Both the position numbers and the translations under genes were made by a program. Below, one piece after another: positions 6,736 to 13,805 of a stretch of DNA of 20,711 nucleotides. This DNA comes from an uncultured Gammaproteobacteria bacterium (GTDB taxonomy: Bacteria > Pseudomonadota > Gammaproteobacteria > Rariloculales > Rariloculaceae): NCBI GenBank assembly GCA_946887385.1, contig CAMPKU010000047.1, positions 1 through 20,711 of the forward strand, given 5' to 3'. The notes beneath the pieces are model-generated. The model had not been told where the DNA came from. It saw only the letters and a list, made by a program, of their open reading frames with translations, and made no database searches. Each line of letters begins with the position of its first letter. The stretch's first letter is position 1.

Positions 6736-8873
6736 ACGCGCTGAAGCGCTTGAAGCAGCTTTCCGAGCCCGTCGCAGCCGCCATGCAGCGGCGCCTGAAA
6801 CTCCACGCACCCGGATTGGCGGGCCGGCTCGCCATCGCAACGGGCACGCTCGTGGTGCTCGCCGTAGGCGCTACCTCCATGTTCGCGATCGGCGCACTCC
6901 AGCGGCTCGCCGACGCCGAAGGGCTCACGCGCGTGGAGCTCGCCGTGTCCTCGGCGCGCGAAGGCATGCGGCAAAGCACGGAGGATCTGCTCACGGCGGC
7001 GCGCATCCTTGGCGAGCGGCCGGCGCTGCAGCGGCTCTTGCGCGGGCCCGTGCCCGAAACGTTGCAGCCGTTCTTGGTGCGCTATTGCGAGAGCGTGGGC
7101 CTCGACGCCTGCTTGCTCGTGCGCGACGGCGAGCCGATCTCAACCACCGGCGGCCAGGTGGAATGGGATCTGGTGCTCGCCGCCGCCGACGAGCAAGGCG
7201 AGCGCTTCCTCGTCACGGGTGCCGCCCCTCAAGTGGCGCTGTCGGGCGCGCAGTCCACGGTCACCGAGCATCCCGGCATCACGGTGATCGTGCTGCGCAA
7301 TCTCGACGAGCGTCTCGCCGCACGGCTCACGGAGCGCACGGGTATTCCCATCGCGATCGTCGATTACGCGTCGTTCGAGCCCGGCGAAGGGCCGCTCGCG
7401 ATCCTGAACACGGATGCGCTGTCGCGCGGCGGCATCGTCGCAGAATATGTCGAGGCGCTCGACGCGTACGCCGCGAGCCTGCCGATTGCCTCGTCCAGCG
7501 GCGAGACGATCGCGTTGCTCGAGGCACGGCTGCCCGCAGAGTATGTGGCCGGAACCGCCAGCGGCATGACGCGCCGAATCTTGTTCGTCGCGGCTTTGAT
7601 CGCCGCCTTGGCGATGGCGATGAGCATCTTCGTGGGGCACTACTGGATCAGCGCAGTCGAGCGCTTGACCGACGCCGCGGAGCGGTTGGGATCGGGCGAC
7701 CTCGCAGCGTCGATTCCAATCGGCGGCGGCAAGGAGCTCACCGTTCTCGGCAATACGATGGAGCAGATGCGGCGCAACCTGGTGGAGCTCACGGCAGACC
7801 TGCGCCGCAGCGAGCTCGAAGCGAAAGCCGTTCTCGGCGGCATCGTCGAAGGCGTGTACGCCGTCGACGAGGACCGGCGCATCGTGTTCTTGAACCCCCA
7901 GGCCGAACGGCTCTTGAAGATCTCGGCCGCCGAGGCCACGGGGCGCTTCTGCGGCGACGTGTTGAAGCCGCGGCTCGACGCCCACGGACGCCGGCCCTGC
8001 GAGCACTCCTGCCCGATCATCGAGGCCCGTCGCGGCGGCCCCGGACGCGCGCTCGAGGAAGTGGCGCCCGTCGATGCGGATAGCCCGCGGCGCGTGGTCA
8101 TCGCGAGCGCGCCACCCGCCGCCGACGGCATGCAAGTGCAGGTGTTGCGCGACGAGACGGAGCTCGAGGCGGCGCGCCGCACGCGCGACACGGTGCTCGC
8201 GAACATCTCGCACGAGTTCCGCACGCCGCTCGCGGCCCAGCTCGCATCGATCGAGCTGCTGCGCGACGGGATCGGCACGTTGAGCGAAGACGGCCAACGC
8301 GAGCTCGTGGCTTCGCTGCACCGCGGCACGCAGCGGCTCGCCTGGCTCATCGACAACCTGCTCGAAAGCGTGCGCATCGAATCGGGGCAGCTTGCGATTC
8401 GCCATCAGGACGTGGTGTTCGACGACGTCGTGGTCGCCGCGCGCGAGCTGATCGAGCCGCTGATTGCGCAACGCGGTCAGTGCATCGAGGTGGAAACGAG
8501 CGGCGCCATCCCCGTGGTGCGCGGCGATCAGCAGCGCCTGGCGCAGGTGCTCGTCAACTTGCTGGCGAACGCCAACAAGTTTGCGCCGCCCGACAGCACC
8601 ATTCGCATCGGCGCGCACGGCGGCGACGACGGCGGGCTCGTGTTTTTCGTGGAAGACGAAGGCGTGGCCTCGCCGGCCATCGAGGACGCTCGCATGTTCG
8701 ACCAGTTCCGCAGAACGAGCGGCGACGCCGATCGCGACGAGAGCGGCATCGGGCTCGGCTTGTACATCGTTCGCTCGATCGTCGAGCGGCATGCCGGCAC
8801 CGTCCGCCTCGAGCGCACGGAACAGGGGCGTACGCGGGCCACGGTCGAGCTGCCGCGCGAAGCGCCTGCATGA
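6732..8873 (+). CDS. Membrane sensor histidine kinase (periplasmic sensor, HAMP, PAS, HisKA, HATPase)
   Basis: 713 residues; ATG 6732 overlaps the cysW stop. Transmembrane segments at about 33-56 and 283-306 enclose a periplasmic sensor of about 225 residues. HAMP follows (about 305-360), then a PAS domain (about 361-480) with FLNPQAERLLKISAAEATG, and cysteines C407, C423 and C427 (RPCEHSCP). The HisKA H-box is NISHEFRTPLA with phospho-acceptor His494. The N-box contains N613 and N615, and the G2 box is GIGLGL (672-677). The G1 box reads D642-E-G-V-A646; the second Gly of DxGxG is replaced by Ala. It autophosphorylates and passes phosphate to the regulator encoded immediately downstream. Operon context suggests it reports on sulfate, redox state or transporter status, but the ligand is unknown. 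It resembles no named kinase that I can identify with certainty. Confidence 0.9.
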   Translation: MNALKRLKQLSEPVAAAMQRRLKLHAPGLAGRLAIATGTLVVLAVGATSMFAIGALQRLADAEGLTRVELAVSSAREGMRQSTEDLLTAARILGERPALQRLLRGPVPETLQPFLVRYCESVGLDACLLVRDGEPISTTGGQVEWDLVLAAADEQGERFLVTGAAPQVALSGAQSTVTEHPGITVIVLRNLDERLAARLTERTGIPIAIVDYASFEPGEGPLAILNTDALSRGGIVAEYVEALDAYAASLPIASSSGETIALLEARLPAEYVAGTASGMTRRILFVAALIAALAMAMSIFVGHYWISAVERLTDAAERLGSGDLAASIPIGGGKELTVLGNTMEQMRRNLVELTADLRRSELEAKAVLGGIVEGVYAVDEDRRIVFLNPQAERLLKISAAEATGRFCGDVLKPRLDAHGRRPCEHSCPIIEARRGGPGRALEEVAPVDADSPRRVVIASAPPAADGMQVQVLRDETELEAARRTRDTVLANISHEFRTPLAAQLASIELLRDGIGTLSEDGQRELVASLHRGTQRLAWLIDNLLESVRIESGQLAIRHQDVVFDDVVVAARELIEPLIAQRGQCIEVETSGAIPVVRGDQQRLAQVLVNLLANANKFAPPDSTIRIGAHGGDDGGLVFFVEDEGVASPAIEDARMFDQFRRTSGDADRDESGIGLGLYIVRSIVERHAGTVRLERTEQGRTRATVELPREAPA

Positions 8874-9580
8874 AGATCTTGCTCGTCGACGACGATCCCG
8901 ATCTTCTGGCCGTGACGGGCTTCGCGCTCCAGCAGGCGGGATTTCTGGTGGTGAAGGCGTCGGACGGCGCCGCCGCTCTCGACGCGTTCGAGCGCGAACA
9001 GCCGCATCTCGCCGTGCTCGACATCAACATGCCGCGCATGAGCGGCTTCGAGCTCGCCGAGAAATTGCGCCAGCGGAGCCGCATCCCGTTGTTGATGCTC
9101 ACGGCGCGCAGCGAGGAATCCGACGTGCTTCGGGCGCTGGCGCTCGGCGCCGACGACTATTTGAGCAAGCCGTTCAGCCCGAAGATCTTGATCGCCCGCA
9201 TCAAGGCATTGCTGCGGCGTGCCGGCGCGGAGACCACCGAGGGCGTTGCCGTGGGCTCGTTATCGCTCGACGTGCCGCAGCTCATGCTGGTAGGGCTCGC
9301 GCGCGGCCCCGTACGGCTCACGCCGCTCGAAACGCGGTTCCTTCAGTTGCTCTTCGCGCACGCGGGCCGGGCAGTCTCTACGGATCGGCTATTGATTCAC
9401 GTGTGGGGCAATCGCGCCGGGGGCAACCGGCAGCTGTTGAAGCAGCTCGTGCACCGTTTGCGGCAGAAGGTGGAGGACGATCCCGCCGACCCGCGGCTCG
9501 TGCGCAACGTGCCGAATGCCGGCTATCTCCTGGACCCGGCCGCCGCGCCGGCGCATGAGCTCGATCCGCGGCTTGATTAG
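8870..9580 (+). CDS. OmpR/PhoB-family response regulator
   Basis: 236 residues; ATG 8870 overlaps the kinase stop (ATGA). The receiver domain (1-115) has the acidic pocket D7-D9, phospho-acceptor D51 in LAVLDINMP, switch T78 and K100 in YLSKPFSP. The winged-helix DNA-binding domain (about 125-232) has VRLTPLETRFLQLLFAHAG, a recognition-helix region LLKQLVHRLRQKVEDDP and the wing RNVPNAGYLL. It is the partner of the kinase immediately upstream. Its targets are unknown; the direct repeats at 2051-2079 are the most obvious candidate site in the window. The next gene starts inside its last codons. Confidence 0.93.
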   Translation: MKILLVDDDPDLLAVTGFALQQAGFLVVKASDGAAALDAFEREQPHLAVLDINMPRMSGFELAEKLRQRSRIPLLMLTARSEESDVLRALALGADDYLSKPFSPKILIARIKALLRRAGAETTEGVAVGSLSLDVPQLMLVGLARGPVRLTPLETRFLQLLFAHAGRAVSTDRLLIHVWGNRAGGNRQLLKQLVHRLRQKVEDDPADPRLVRNVPNAGYLLDPAAAPAHELDPRLD

Positions 9581-10280
9581 GCATCCGGAGTTCAGGCGCG
9601 GCGTGCGCGAGATGGTCGAGCCCTCGCTCGGTATCGCGGCGTGGGCCTTCGTCACCGGCGTTGCGATGGTCAACGCCGGCCTGTCGGTGCCGCTGGCAGT
9701 GGCGATGACGGTGCTCGTATACGCGGGCAGCGCGCAGCTTGCGGCCCTGCCGTTGCTGGTGATGGGCGCGCCGCTGTGGATCGTCTGGGCAACCGCCTTC
9801 TGCGTCAATTTGCGGTTCGTCATCTACAGCGCGCACTGGGCGCGCTACTTTGGCCACCTGCCGCGCTGGCAGCGCCTCGTCCTCGGATACTTCGCGGTAG
9901 ACGTGACCTATGCGTTGTTCGTGCGGCGCTTTCCAACGCCACAGCCGTCGCCCGAGCACCTGCCGTATTTTTGGGGCGGCGCGGCCTGGAACTGGGGAAG
10001 CTGGGTGGGCGCCTCGCTGTTCGGGGTTTTCATTGCCGATCGCGTGCCGACGGAGTGGGGGTTGGGCTTCGCCGGAGTGCTCGCATTGCTGGGCGTGACG
10101 TACTCGCTGCTATCGGGCAGGAAGAGCTGGATCGCCGTTGCCGTCGCCGCGTGCGCGGCGGTGGTGGCGTTCCGTGTGCCGCTCAACCTTAACATCGTGA
10201 TCGGGATTGCGGCGGGAGTGGCCGCGGGCCTGCTGCTCGATCGCTCATTCCCCGACCCTGCCGTGGAGCGCGGCCCGTGA
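9555..10280 (+). CDS. azlC: AzlC-family branched-chain amino acid exporter, large subunit
   Basis: 241 residues from ATG 9555, overlapping the end of the regulator gene by 26 bases; a start at ATG 9612 would lose little. It is an integral inner-membrane protein with several hydrophobic segments. Family marks are GIAAWAFVTGVAM (26-38), LVYAGSAQLAALPLL (54-68) and NLRFVIYSAHWARY (85-98). AzlC works with the small AzlD protein to export branched-chain amino acids or related compounds; the substrate here is not shown. It pairs with azlD through a GTGA overlap. Its tight coupling to a sulfate-transport and signalling cluster raises the possibility of a different exported compound, but that is speculation. 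Confidence 0.88.
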   Translation: MSSIRGLIRHPEFRRGVREMVEPSLGIAAWAFVTGVAMVNAGLSVPLAVAMTVLVYAGSAQLAALPLLVMGAPLWIVWATAFCVNLRFVIYSAHWARYFGHLPRWQRLVLGYFAVDVTYALFVRRFPTPQPSPEHLPYFWGGAAWNWGSWVGASLFGVFIADRVPTEWGLGFAGVLALLGVTYSLLSGRKSWIAVAVAACAAVVAFRVPLNLNIVIGIAAGVAAGLLLDRSFPDPAVERGP

Positions 10281-10606
10281 GCGTTTGGTACGGCATCGTG
10301 GGGGTCGCGGGCCTGGCCGTTGTCACGGTCGTCACGCGCGGCTTCTTTCTCATCGCGGAGCGCGAGCCCACGCTGCCGTCGTGGACGATGCACGGGCTCA
10401 AGTACGCGCCGCTCGCGGCGCTCGCCGCCGTCATCGCGCCCGAGATCGTGCTCACGGACGGCGCGCTGATCGCCACGTGGGCCGACGCGCGGCTCTACGC
10501 AGTGCTCGTAGGTACGCTGTATTTTTGGTGGCGGCGCGGCATTCTCGGCACGATCGTGAGCGGGACGGCGGTGCTGCTGGTGCTTCAGCTCGGGTTCGGC
10601 TGGTGA
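10277..10606 (+). CDS. azlD: AzlD-family small exporter subunit
   Basis: 109 residues, normal for AzlD, from GTG 10277 overlapping the azlC stop as GTGA. It has about four hydrophobic segments. VVTVVTRGFFLI (residues about 15-26) and HGLKYAPLAALAAVIAPEI (about 39-57) are typical of AzlD. It is the obligate partner of AzlC in the inner membrane. The stop lies 20 bases before the next gene. Confidence 0.88.
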   Translation: MSVWYGIVGVAGLAVVTVVTRGFFLIAEREPTLPSWTMHGLKYAPLAALAAVIAPEIVLTDGALIATWADARLYAVLVGTLYFWWRRGILGTIVSGTAVLLVLQLGFGW

Positions 10607-10626
10607 GGCGCGTTAGAATCGGAAGA

Positions 10627-11232
10627 ATGAACCGTCGATCGATCCTCTTGGGCTGCGCCGCGGCCGCGGCTGTTCTTGCGCTCGCGGGCGGCGCGGCACA
10701 AATCGCCACCGAAACGCCCGTCGCTACGATCGCCACCTTGCAGGCCGGCTTGATTGCCGCCCGCGAGCCGACGATCGACGAGCGCTATCGCGCGCTCGAG
10801 CCCACGATCGTGGCCACGCACGATTTGCCGTACATCGCCGAGTTTGCGCTGCGGCGTCAGTGGGCCTCGCTCACGGATGATCAGCGACAGCGGTTCGTCG
10901 ACGCGTTCGAGCGCTTGAGCGTCATGACGTATGCAGCGCGGTTCAAGAACGTTGCATCGGATGCTTTCCGTGCCCTCGAAGCCGGTGAGCCGGATGCCAG
11001 CGGCCGCGTGCAAGTGGCAACGGCCATCAAACGCGAAGGTGAGGCCGACGTGTCGCTCGAGTACTTGCTCCATGAAACGCCGGAGGGCTGGCGCATCATC
11101 AACATCGTGGCCGACGGGGTCAGCGATCTGGCGCTAAAGCGCGCCGAGTATCAGCGCGTGTTCGCCAGCGGCGGCATCGACGGGCTCGTCGCGGAGCTTA
11201 CGCAGCAGACTGAGCGCCTGACGCGCGACTGA
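10627..11232 (+). CDS. hpnM: HpnM/MlaC-family periplasmic lipid-binding-type protein
   Basis: 201 residues from ATG 10627. The hydrophobic leader MNRRSILLGC onward with AGGAAQ gives a cleavable signal peptide of about 24 residues. The body matches the Ttg2D/MlaC fold: RYRALEPTIVATHDLPYIAEF (split: RYRALEPTIV, then ATHDLPYIAEF, about 53-73), QRQRFVDAFERLSVMTYAARF (QRQRFVDAF, then ERLSVMTYAARF, about 86-106), DVSLEYLLHETPEGWRII and a final FASGGIDGLVAEL. The ERLSVxTYAxRF stretch points to the hopanoid-associated HpnM branch more than to MlaC proper. MlaC carries phospholipids across the periplasm; HpnM is thought to have a related job in hopanoid-containing membranes. No MlaA/D/E/F genes are present. 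It ends the operon and converges on the - strand gene with 8 bases between them. Confidence 0.75.
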   Translation: MNRRSILLGCAAAAAVLALAGGAAQIATETPVATIATLQAGLIAAREPTIDERYRALEPTIVATHDLPYIAEFALRRQWASLTDDQRQRFVDAFERLSVMTYAARFKNVASDAFRALEAGEPDASGRVQVATAIKREGEADVSLEYLLHETPEGWRIINIVADGVSDLALKRAEYQRVFASGGIDGLVAELTQQTERLTRD

Positions 11233-11240
11233 GACTGCCC

Positions 11241-12704
11241 TCAGCGCACGAAGCGGTAGTACTCGATGCCTTCGTCGCTGAACTTCGGGTTCGCGCTGCT
11301 GCCGATCGACTGAATCACGAATCCTTGGTCGGGGTCGTGCAGGCCTTGCGCCGTGCCGGTGTCGTGCAAGCTCTCGTACTGTGCCTGCGTTAAATCCTGG
11401 TGCGGCTCGAGCGCTGCCGAGAAGCCGATTCTTGCGGCCGCGGTTCGCCACTCGTCCGCTACGGTCATCGGAATGGCCTCGGCAGCGTCGCCGCTGCCGT
11501 AGCCGACGGCGAGCATCTTGCGGCCCGCCAAGTCCGTGTTCCGTTGATGCGCGTCCTCGAGCCCCGCCGCCATCCAGGCCGGCAGCGCCGCGCAGTACAC
11601 GTTGCCGATGTCTTTCATCGGCTCGGAGCCGAGCGACATCTTGGCGGCGACGAGCGCGCTGAACTCCTGGCTGCCGCGAAACTCTTTGAGGAGCTGAATG
11701 CTCAACGGATACGCGTCGGCGTCGATGTTGCCGTCTTTCACCAGGTCTAAAATGTTCGGCTTCGACTGCATCTCTTCGAGCACGCTCGCCACCGACATCT
11801 GAGCGCGGTCACAGTGGTGCTCGAGCTCGGCGCGGCCGCGGCTGCCGTCTTGCGCCAGACCGAAGAGGTAGCTCATGGCGAACGACTGTTCCGGCATACG
11901 GTGGTAGGGCCGATGCATGAAAATAGCCGCGAGCTCGCGGTAGTAGTCGGACGGCTCGCGTCCCATGCGCCGCGCCATGTCGTTGAGCGCGTGCAGTGTC
12001 TCATCGAGATAGCAGGTGGTGGAGTACTTGCCGTTGAACACCGGCAGGTCCTGAAAGTGGCAGTTGAGCTTGCCGCGAATGATGTTGCGCAGCACGGGCT
12101 TGCGGAAATCGACGGCGCGGTATGACGAGGCGCTGCCGATGTGCTCGAGATGAACTTTCAGCAGCTTCGGGTTGCGTTCGATGAGCATGGCCACCGCGCC
12201 GGCACCCTGCGTGGGCTCGCCGGAGCTGCCGCGGGCATACTCGGCGATGTCGGCGCTCACGACGATCGCGCAGCGATCCTCTCGCTCGAGCGCCAGGTAG
12301 CGCAGTGCCTGTTTCAGCGCGTATATGCCGCCCAAGCAGGCATGCTTGATCTCGGGCACCTCGCAATGACGCGACAGCGGCAGCCGCCCCTGGGCCTGAA
12401 GGCCCTCGTCGAGCATGCCCTTGACGATGACGGCGCCGGCCGAGTTGTCGGTGCTCGATTCGGTACCGAGCCCCAAGAAGCCGACGCGGTTAGGATCGAT
12501 GCCGTAGCGGTCGATGAGGCGCATGACGGCCGTTGCGGCCATCGTATAGACGCTCTGCGCAGGACCGCGCATCCTGAAGCTGTGGCCGACGACGGCACGG
12601 GTCTTATCCCAGACGTTCTGCGTCCAGCGACACCATGACTCGAGGTCCACGCGGTAAGGCGGCACGTAGACGGCAAAGCCGCTGATACCCACATCGTCGG
12701 TCAT
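11241..12704 (-). CDS. HMG-CoA synthase-family protein with intact catalytic triad
   Basis: 487 residues from the ATG at 12704-12702. GGGAG (12713-12709) lies 4-5 bases before it, so this start is preferred to an upstream ATG at 12725. Thiolase-fold condensing enzyme. Catalytic residues of HMG-CoA synthase are visible: Glu82 in GLGTESSTDNS, the acyl-accepting Cys123 in KHACLGGIYAL, and His264 in FMHRPYHRM. A GYGSGDAAEA loop lies at 401-410. HMG-CoA synthase joins acetyl-CoA with acetoacetyl-CoA in the mevalonate pathway. The protein is about 100 residues longer than typical bacterial MvaS, and no thiolase, HMG-CoA reductase or polyketide genes flank it. It may be mevalonate-type or act in beta-branching or another condensation. 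Family is certain; the reaction is inferred. Confidence 0.85.
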   Translation of the reverse strand: MTDDVGISGFAVYVPPYRVDLESWCRWTQNVWDKTRAVVGHSFRMRGPAQSVYTMAATAVMRLIDRYGIDPNRVGFLGLGTESSTDNSAGAVIVKGMLDEGLQAQGRLPLSRHCEVPEIKHACLGGIYALKQALRYLALEREDRCAIVVSADIAEYARGSSGEPTQGAGAVAMLIERNPKLLKVHLEHIGSASSYRAVDFRKPVLRNIIRGKLNCHFQDLPVFNGKYSTTCYLDETLHALNDMARRMGREPSDYYRELAAIFMHRPYHRMPEQSFAMSYLFGLAQDGSRGRAELEHHCDRAQMSVASVLEEMQSKPNILDLVKDGNIDADAYPLSIQLLKEFRGSQEFSALVAAKMSLGSEPMKDIGNVYCAALPAWMAAGLEDAHQRNTDLAGRKMLAVGYGSGDAAEAIPMTVADEWRTAAARIGFSAALEPHQDLTQAQYESLHDTGTAQGLHDPDQGFVIQSIGSSANPKFSDEGIEYYRFVR

Positions 12705-12769
12705 AGAACTCCCGGGTCCGCCCATACCGAGCGCCGTTGCTTGGGCGCCACCGCTGCACTCCGCGCGCG

Positions 12770-12775
12770 ATTATA
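12770..12775 (-). promoter_or_regulatory. -10 element for the HMG-CoA synthase-family gene
   Basis: On the - strand this reads TATAAT, a perfect sigma-70 -10 hexamer in very GC-rich DNA, about 66 bases before the gene's start codon. The -35 position (12793-12798, GCGTGC) is a poor match, so the promoter may need an activator. Confidence 0.45.
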
Positions 12776-12864
12776 TGACAAACAAGCGGCGAGCACGCTG
12801 GATTGACCCCGCGGAGCCGCTGGCGGCGCCAATCGCGCCGGCGCCACAGGCGGGATCCGACTGG

Positions 12865-12870
12865 TAAAAT
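12865..12870 (+). promoter_or_regulatory. -10 element for the fdhD-moeA-formate dehydrogenase operon
   Basis: TAAAAT preceded by TGG and followed by GCGC, about 55 bases before fdhD. This is a good sigma-70 -10 match and the only AT-rich hexamer near the start. The expected -35 position (12842-12847) is CGCCAC, a poor match; a TTGACC at 12804-12809 is too far away to pair with it. A GGCGCCA repeat (12825-12831 and 12840-12846) lies over the -35 region. Confidence 0.4.
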
Positions 12871-12914
12871 GCGCTCCTTTTCGTCGCCTTGGCGCGATGA
12901 AACTTCAGATCCGC

Positions 12915-12922
12915 GGAGGTGA
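12915..12922 (+). promoter_or_regulatory. Strong Shine-Dalgarno that sets the fdhD start
   Basis: GGAGGTGA is a near-perfect match to the 16S 3' end. It overlaps possible starts GTG 12919 and ATG 12922 and is well placed, 5 bases from GGAGG, only for GTG 12925. Confidence 0.55.
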
Positions 12923-12924
12923 TG

Positions 12925-13797
12925 GTGGGCGACTTGGACGAGGCAGGACGGCGCCAATCGGCGCGGCCCCTGACCGTGCGCCGCTTCCGCGGCGGCGAGC
13001 TCGGGGTAGTCGACGATCCCGATCTCGTGGCCACCGAGGAGCCGTTCGAGATTCGCCTCGGGTACTTCAGGCGCGACGGCAGCCGTGCCGAAGAACCCGT
13101 ATCGATCACGATGCGCACGCCCGGCGACGACGAGGACCTCGCCGTGGGCTTTCTGTTCACGGAAGGCATCATCCGCACGGGTAGCGACGTCCAAGGCGTC
13201 GTGGCACGAGGGCAGAGCGCGGCCGGCGGCCTGATCAACGTCGTGCGCGTGGACTTGAACCCCGGCGTCACGGTCGACTTCAAGCGCTTGGAGCGCAACT
13301 TCTACATGACGTCGAGCTGCGGTGTTTGCGGCAAAGCTTCGATCGACGCGGTGGCCGTGCAGGGCAAGTACGACATCCACGCCGTGGACTTCAAAATGAC
13401 GGGTGAGGCGCTCGGTCGGCTCCCCACTGCGCTGAAAACGCGCCAAGCGGTGTTCGAGCAGACGGGCGGCTTGCACGCCTCGGCGCTGTTCGATGCCTCC
13501 GGCACGATCGCCGAGCTGCGCGAGGACGTGGGCCGGCACAACGCGCTCGACAAGCTGATCGGCCACGCGCTGTTGCGCGGGGCGGTCCCGCTCGTTGGGC
13601 ACGGCGTCATCGTCAGCGGCCGAGCGAGCTTCGAGCTGATGCAGAAATCGAAGATGGCCGGAGTGCCGCTGGTTGCGGCCGTCGGTGCGCCGTCGTCGCT
13701 GGCCGTCGAGCTCGCGCGCGAGTTCGGCATCACGCTGGTGGGATTCCTCAAGGCCGACCGCTTCAACGTTTACAGCCGGCCCGATCGCATCGTTTAG
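12925..13797 (+). CDS. fdhD: Formate dehydrogenase accessory sulfurtransferase FdhD
   Basis: 290 residues from GTG 12925, chosen for its Shine-Dalgarno spacing; ATG 12922 is the alternative and adds one residue. FdhD passes sulfur from a cysteine desulfurase to the Mo/W-bis-MGD cofactor, making the sulfido ligand that formate dehydrogenase needs. Signatures are TEEPFEIRL near the N-terminus, DEDLAVGFLFTEGII, the catalytic cysteine loop SSCGVCGKAS with C132 and C135, HASALFD, REDVGRHNALDKLIG, VSGRASFELMQK and VGFLKADRFNVY. All conserved blocks and the usual length are present. It is first in the formate dehydrogenase operon; in Rhodobacter capsulatus the FdhD homologue (FdsC) is likewise encoded in the fds operon. 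moeA follows after 8 bases. Confidence 0.95.
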   Translation: MGDLDEAGRRQSARPLTVRRFRGGELGVVDDPDLVATEEPFEIRLGYFRRDGSRAEEPVSITMRTPGDDEDLAVGFLFTEGIIRTGSDVQGVVARGQSAAGGLINVVRVDLNPGVTVDFKRLERNFYMTSSCGVCGKASIDAVAVQGKYDIHAVDFKMTGEALGRLPTALKTRQAVFEQTGGLHASALFDASGTIAELREDVGRHNALDKLIGHALLRGAVPLVGHGVIVSGRASFELMQKSKMAGVPLVAAVGAPSSLAVELAREFGITLVGFLKADRFNVYSRPDRIV

Positions 13798-13805
13798 GGT
13801 TCGAT

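Noticed and set aside
11231..11246. Possible terminator CTGAG-loop-CTCAG between the convergent HpnM-like and HMG-CoA synthase-family genes
   Set aside because: The stem is only 5 bp, with mismatches beyond and no T-run on either strand. It could not be supported as an intrinsic terminator.
12804..12870. TTGACC (12804-12809) as the -35 partner of the TAAAAT -10 (12865-12870)
   Set aside because: The spacing is 55 bases, far beyond the 16-18 needed for one promoter.
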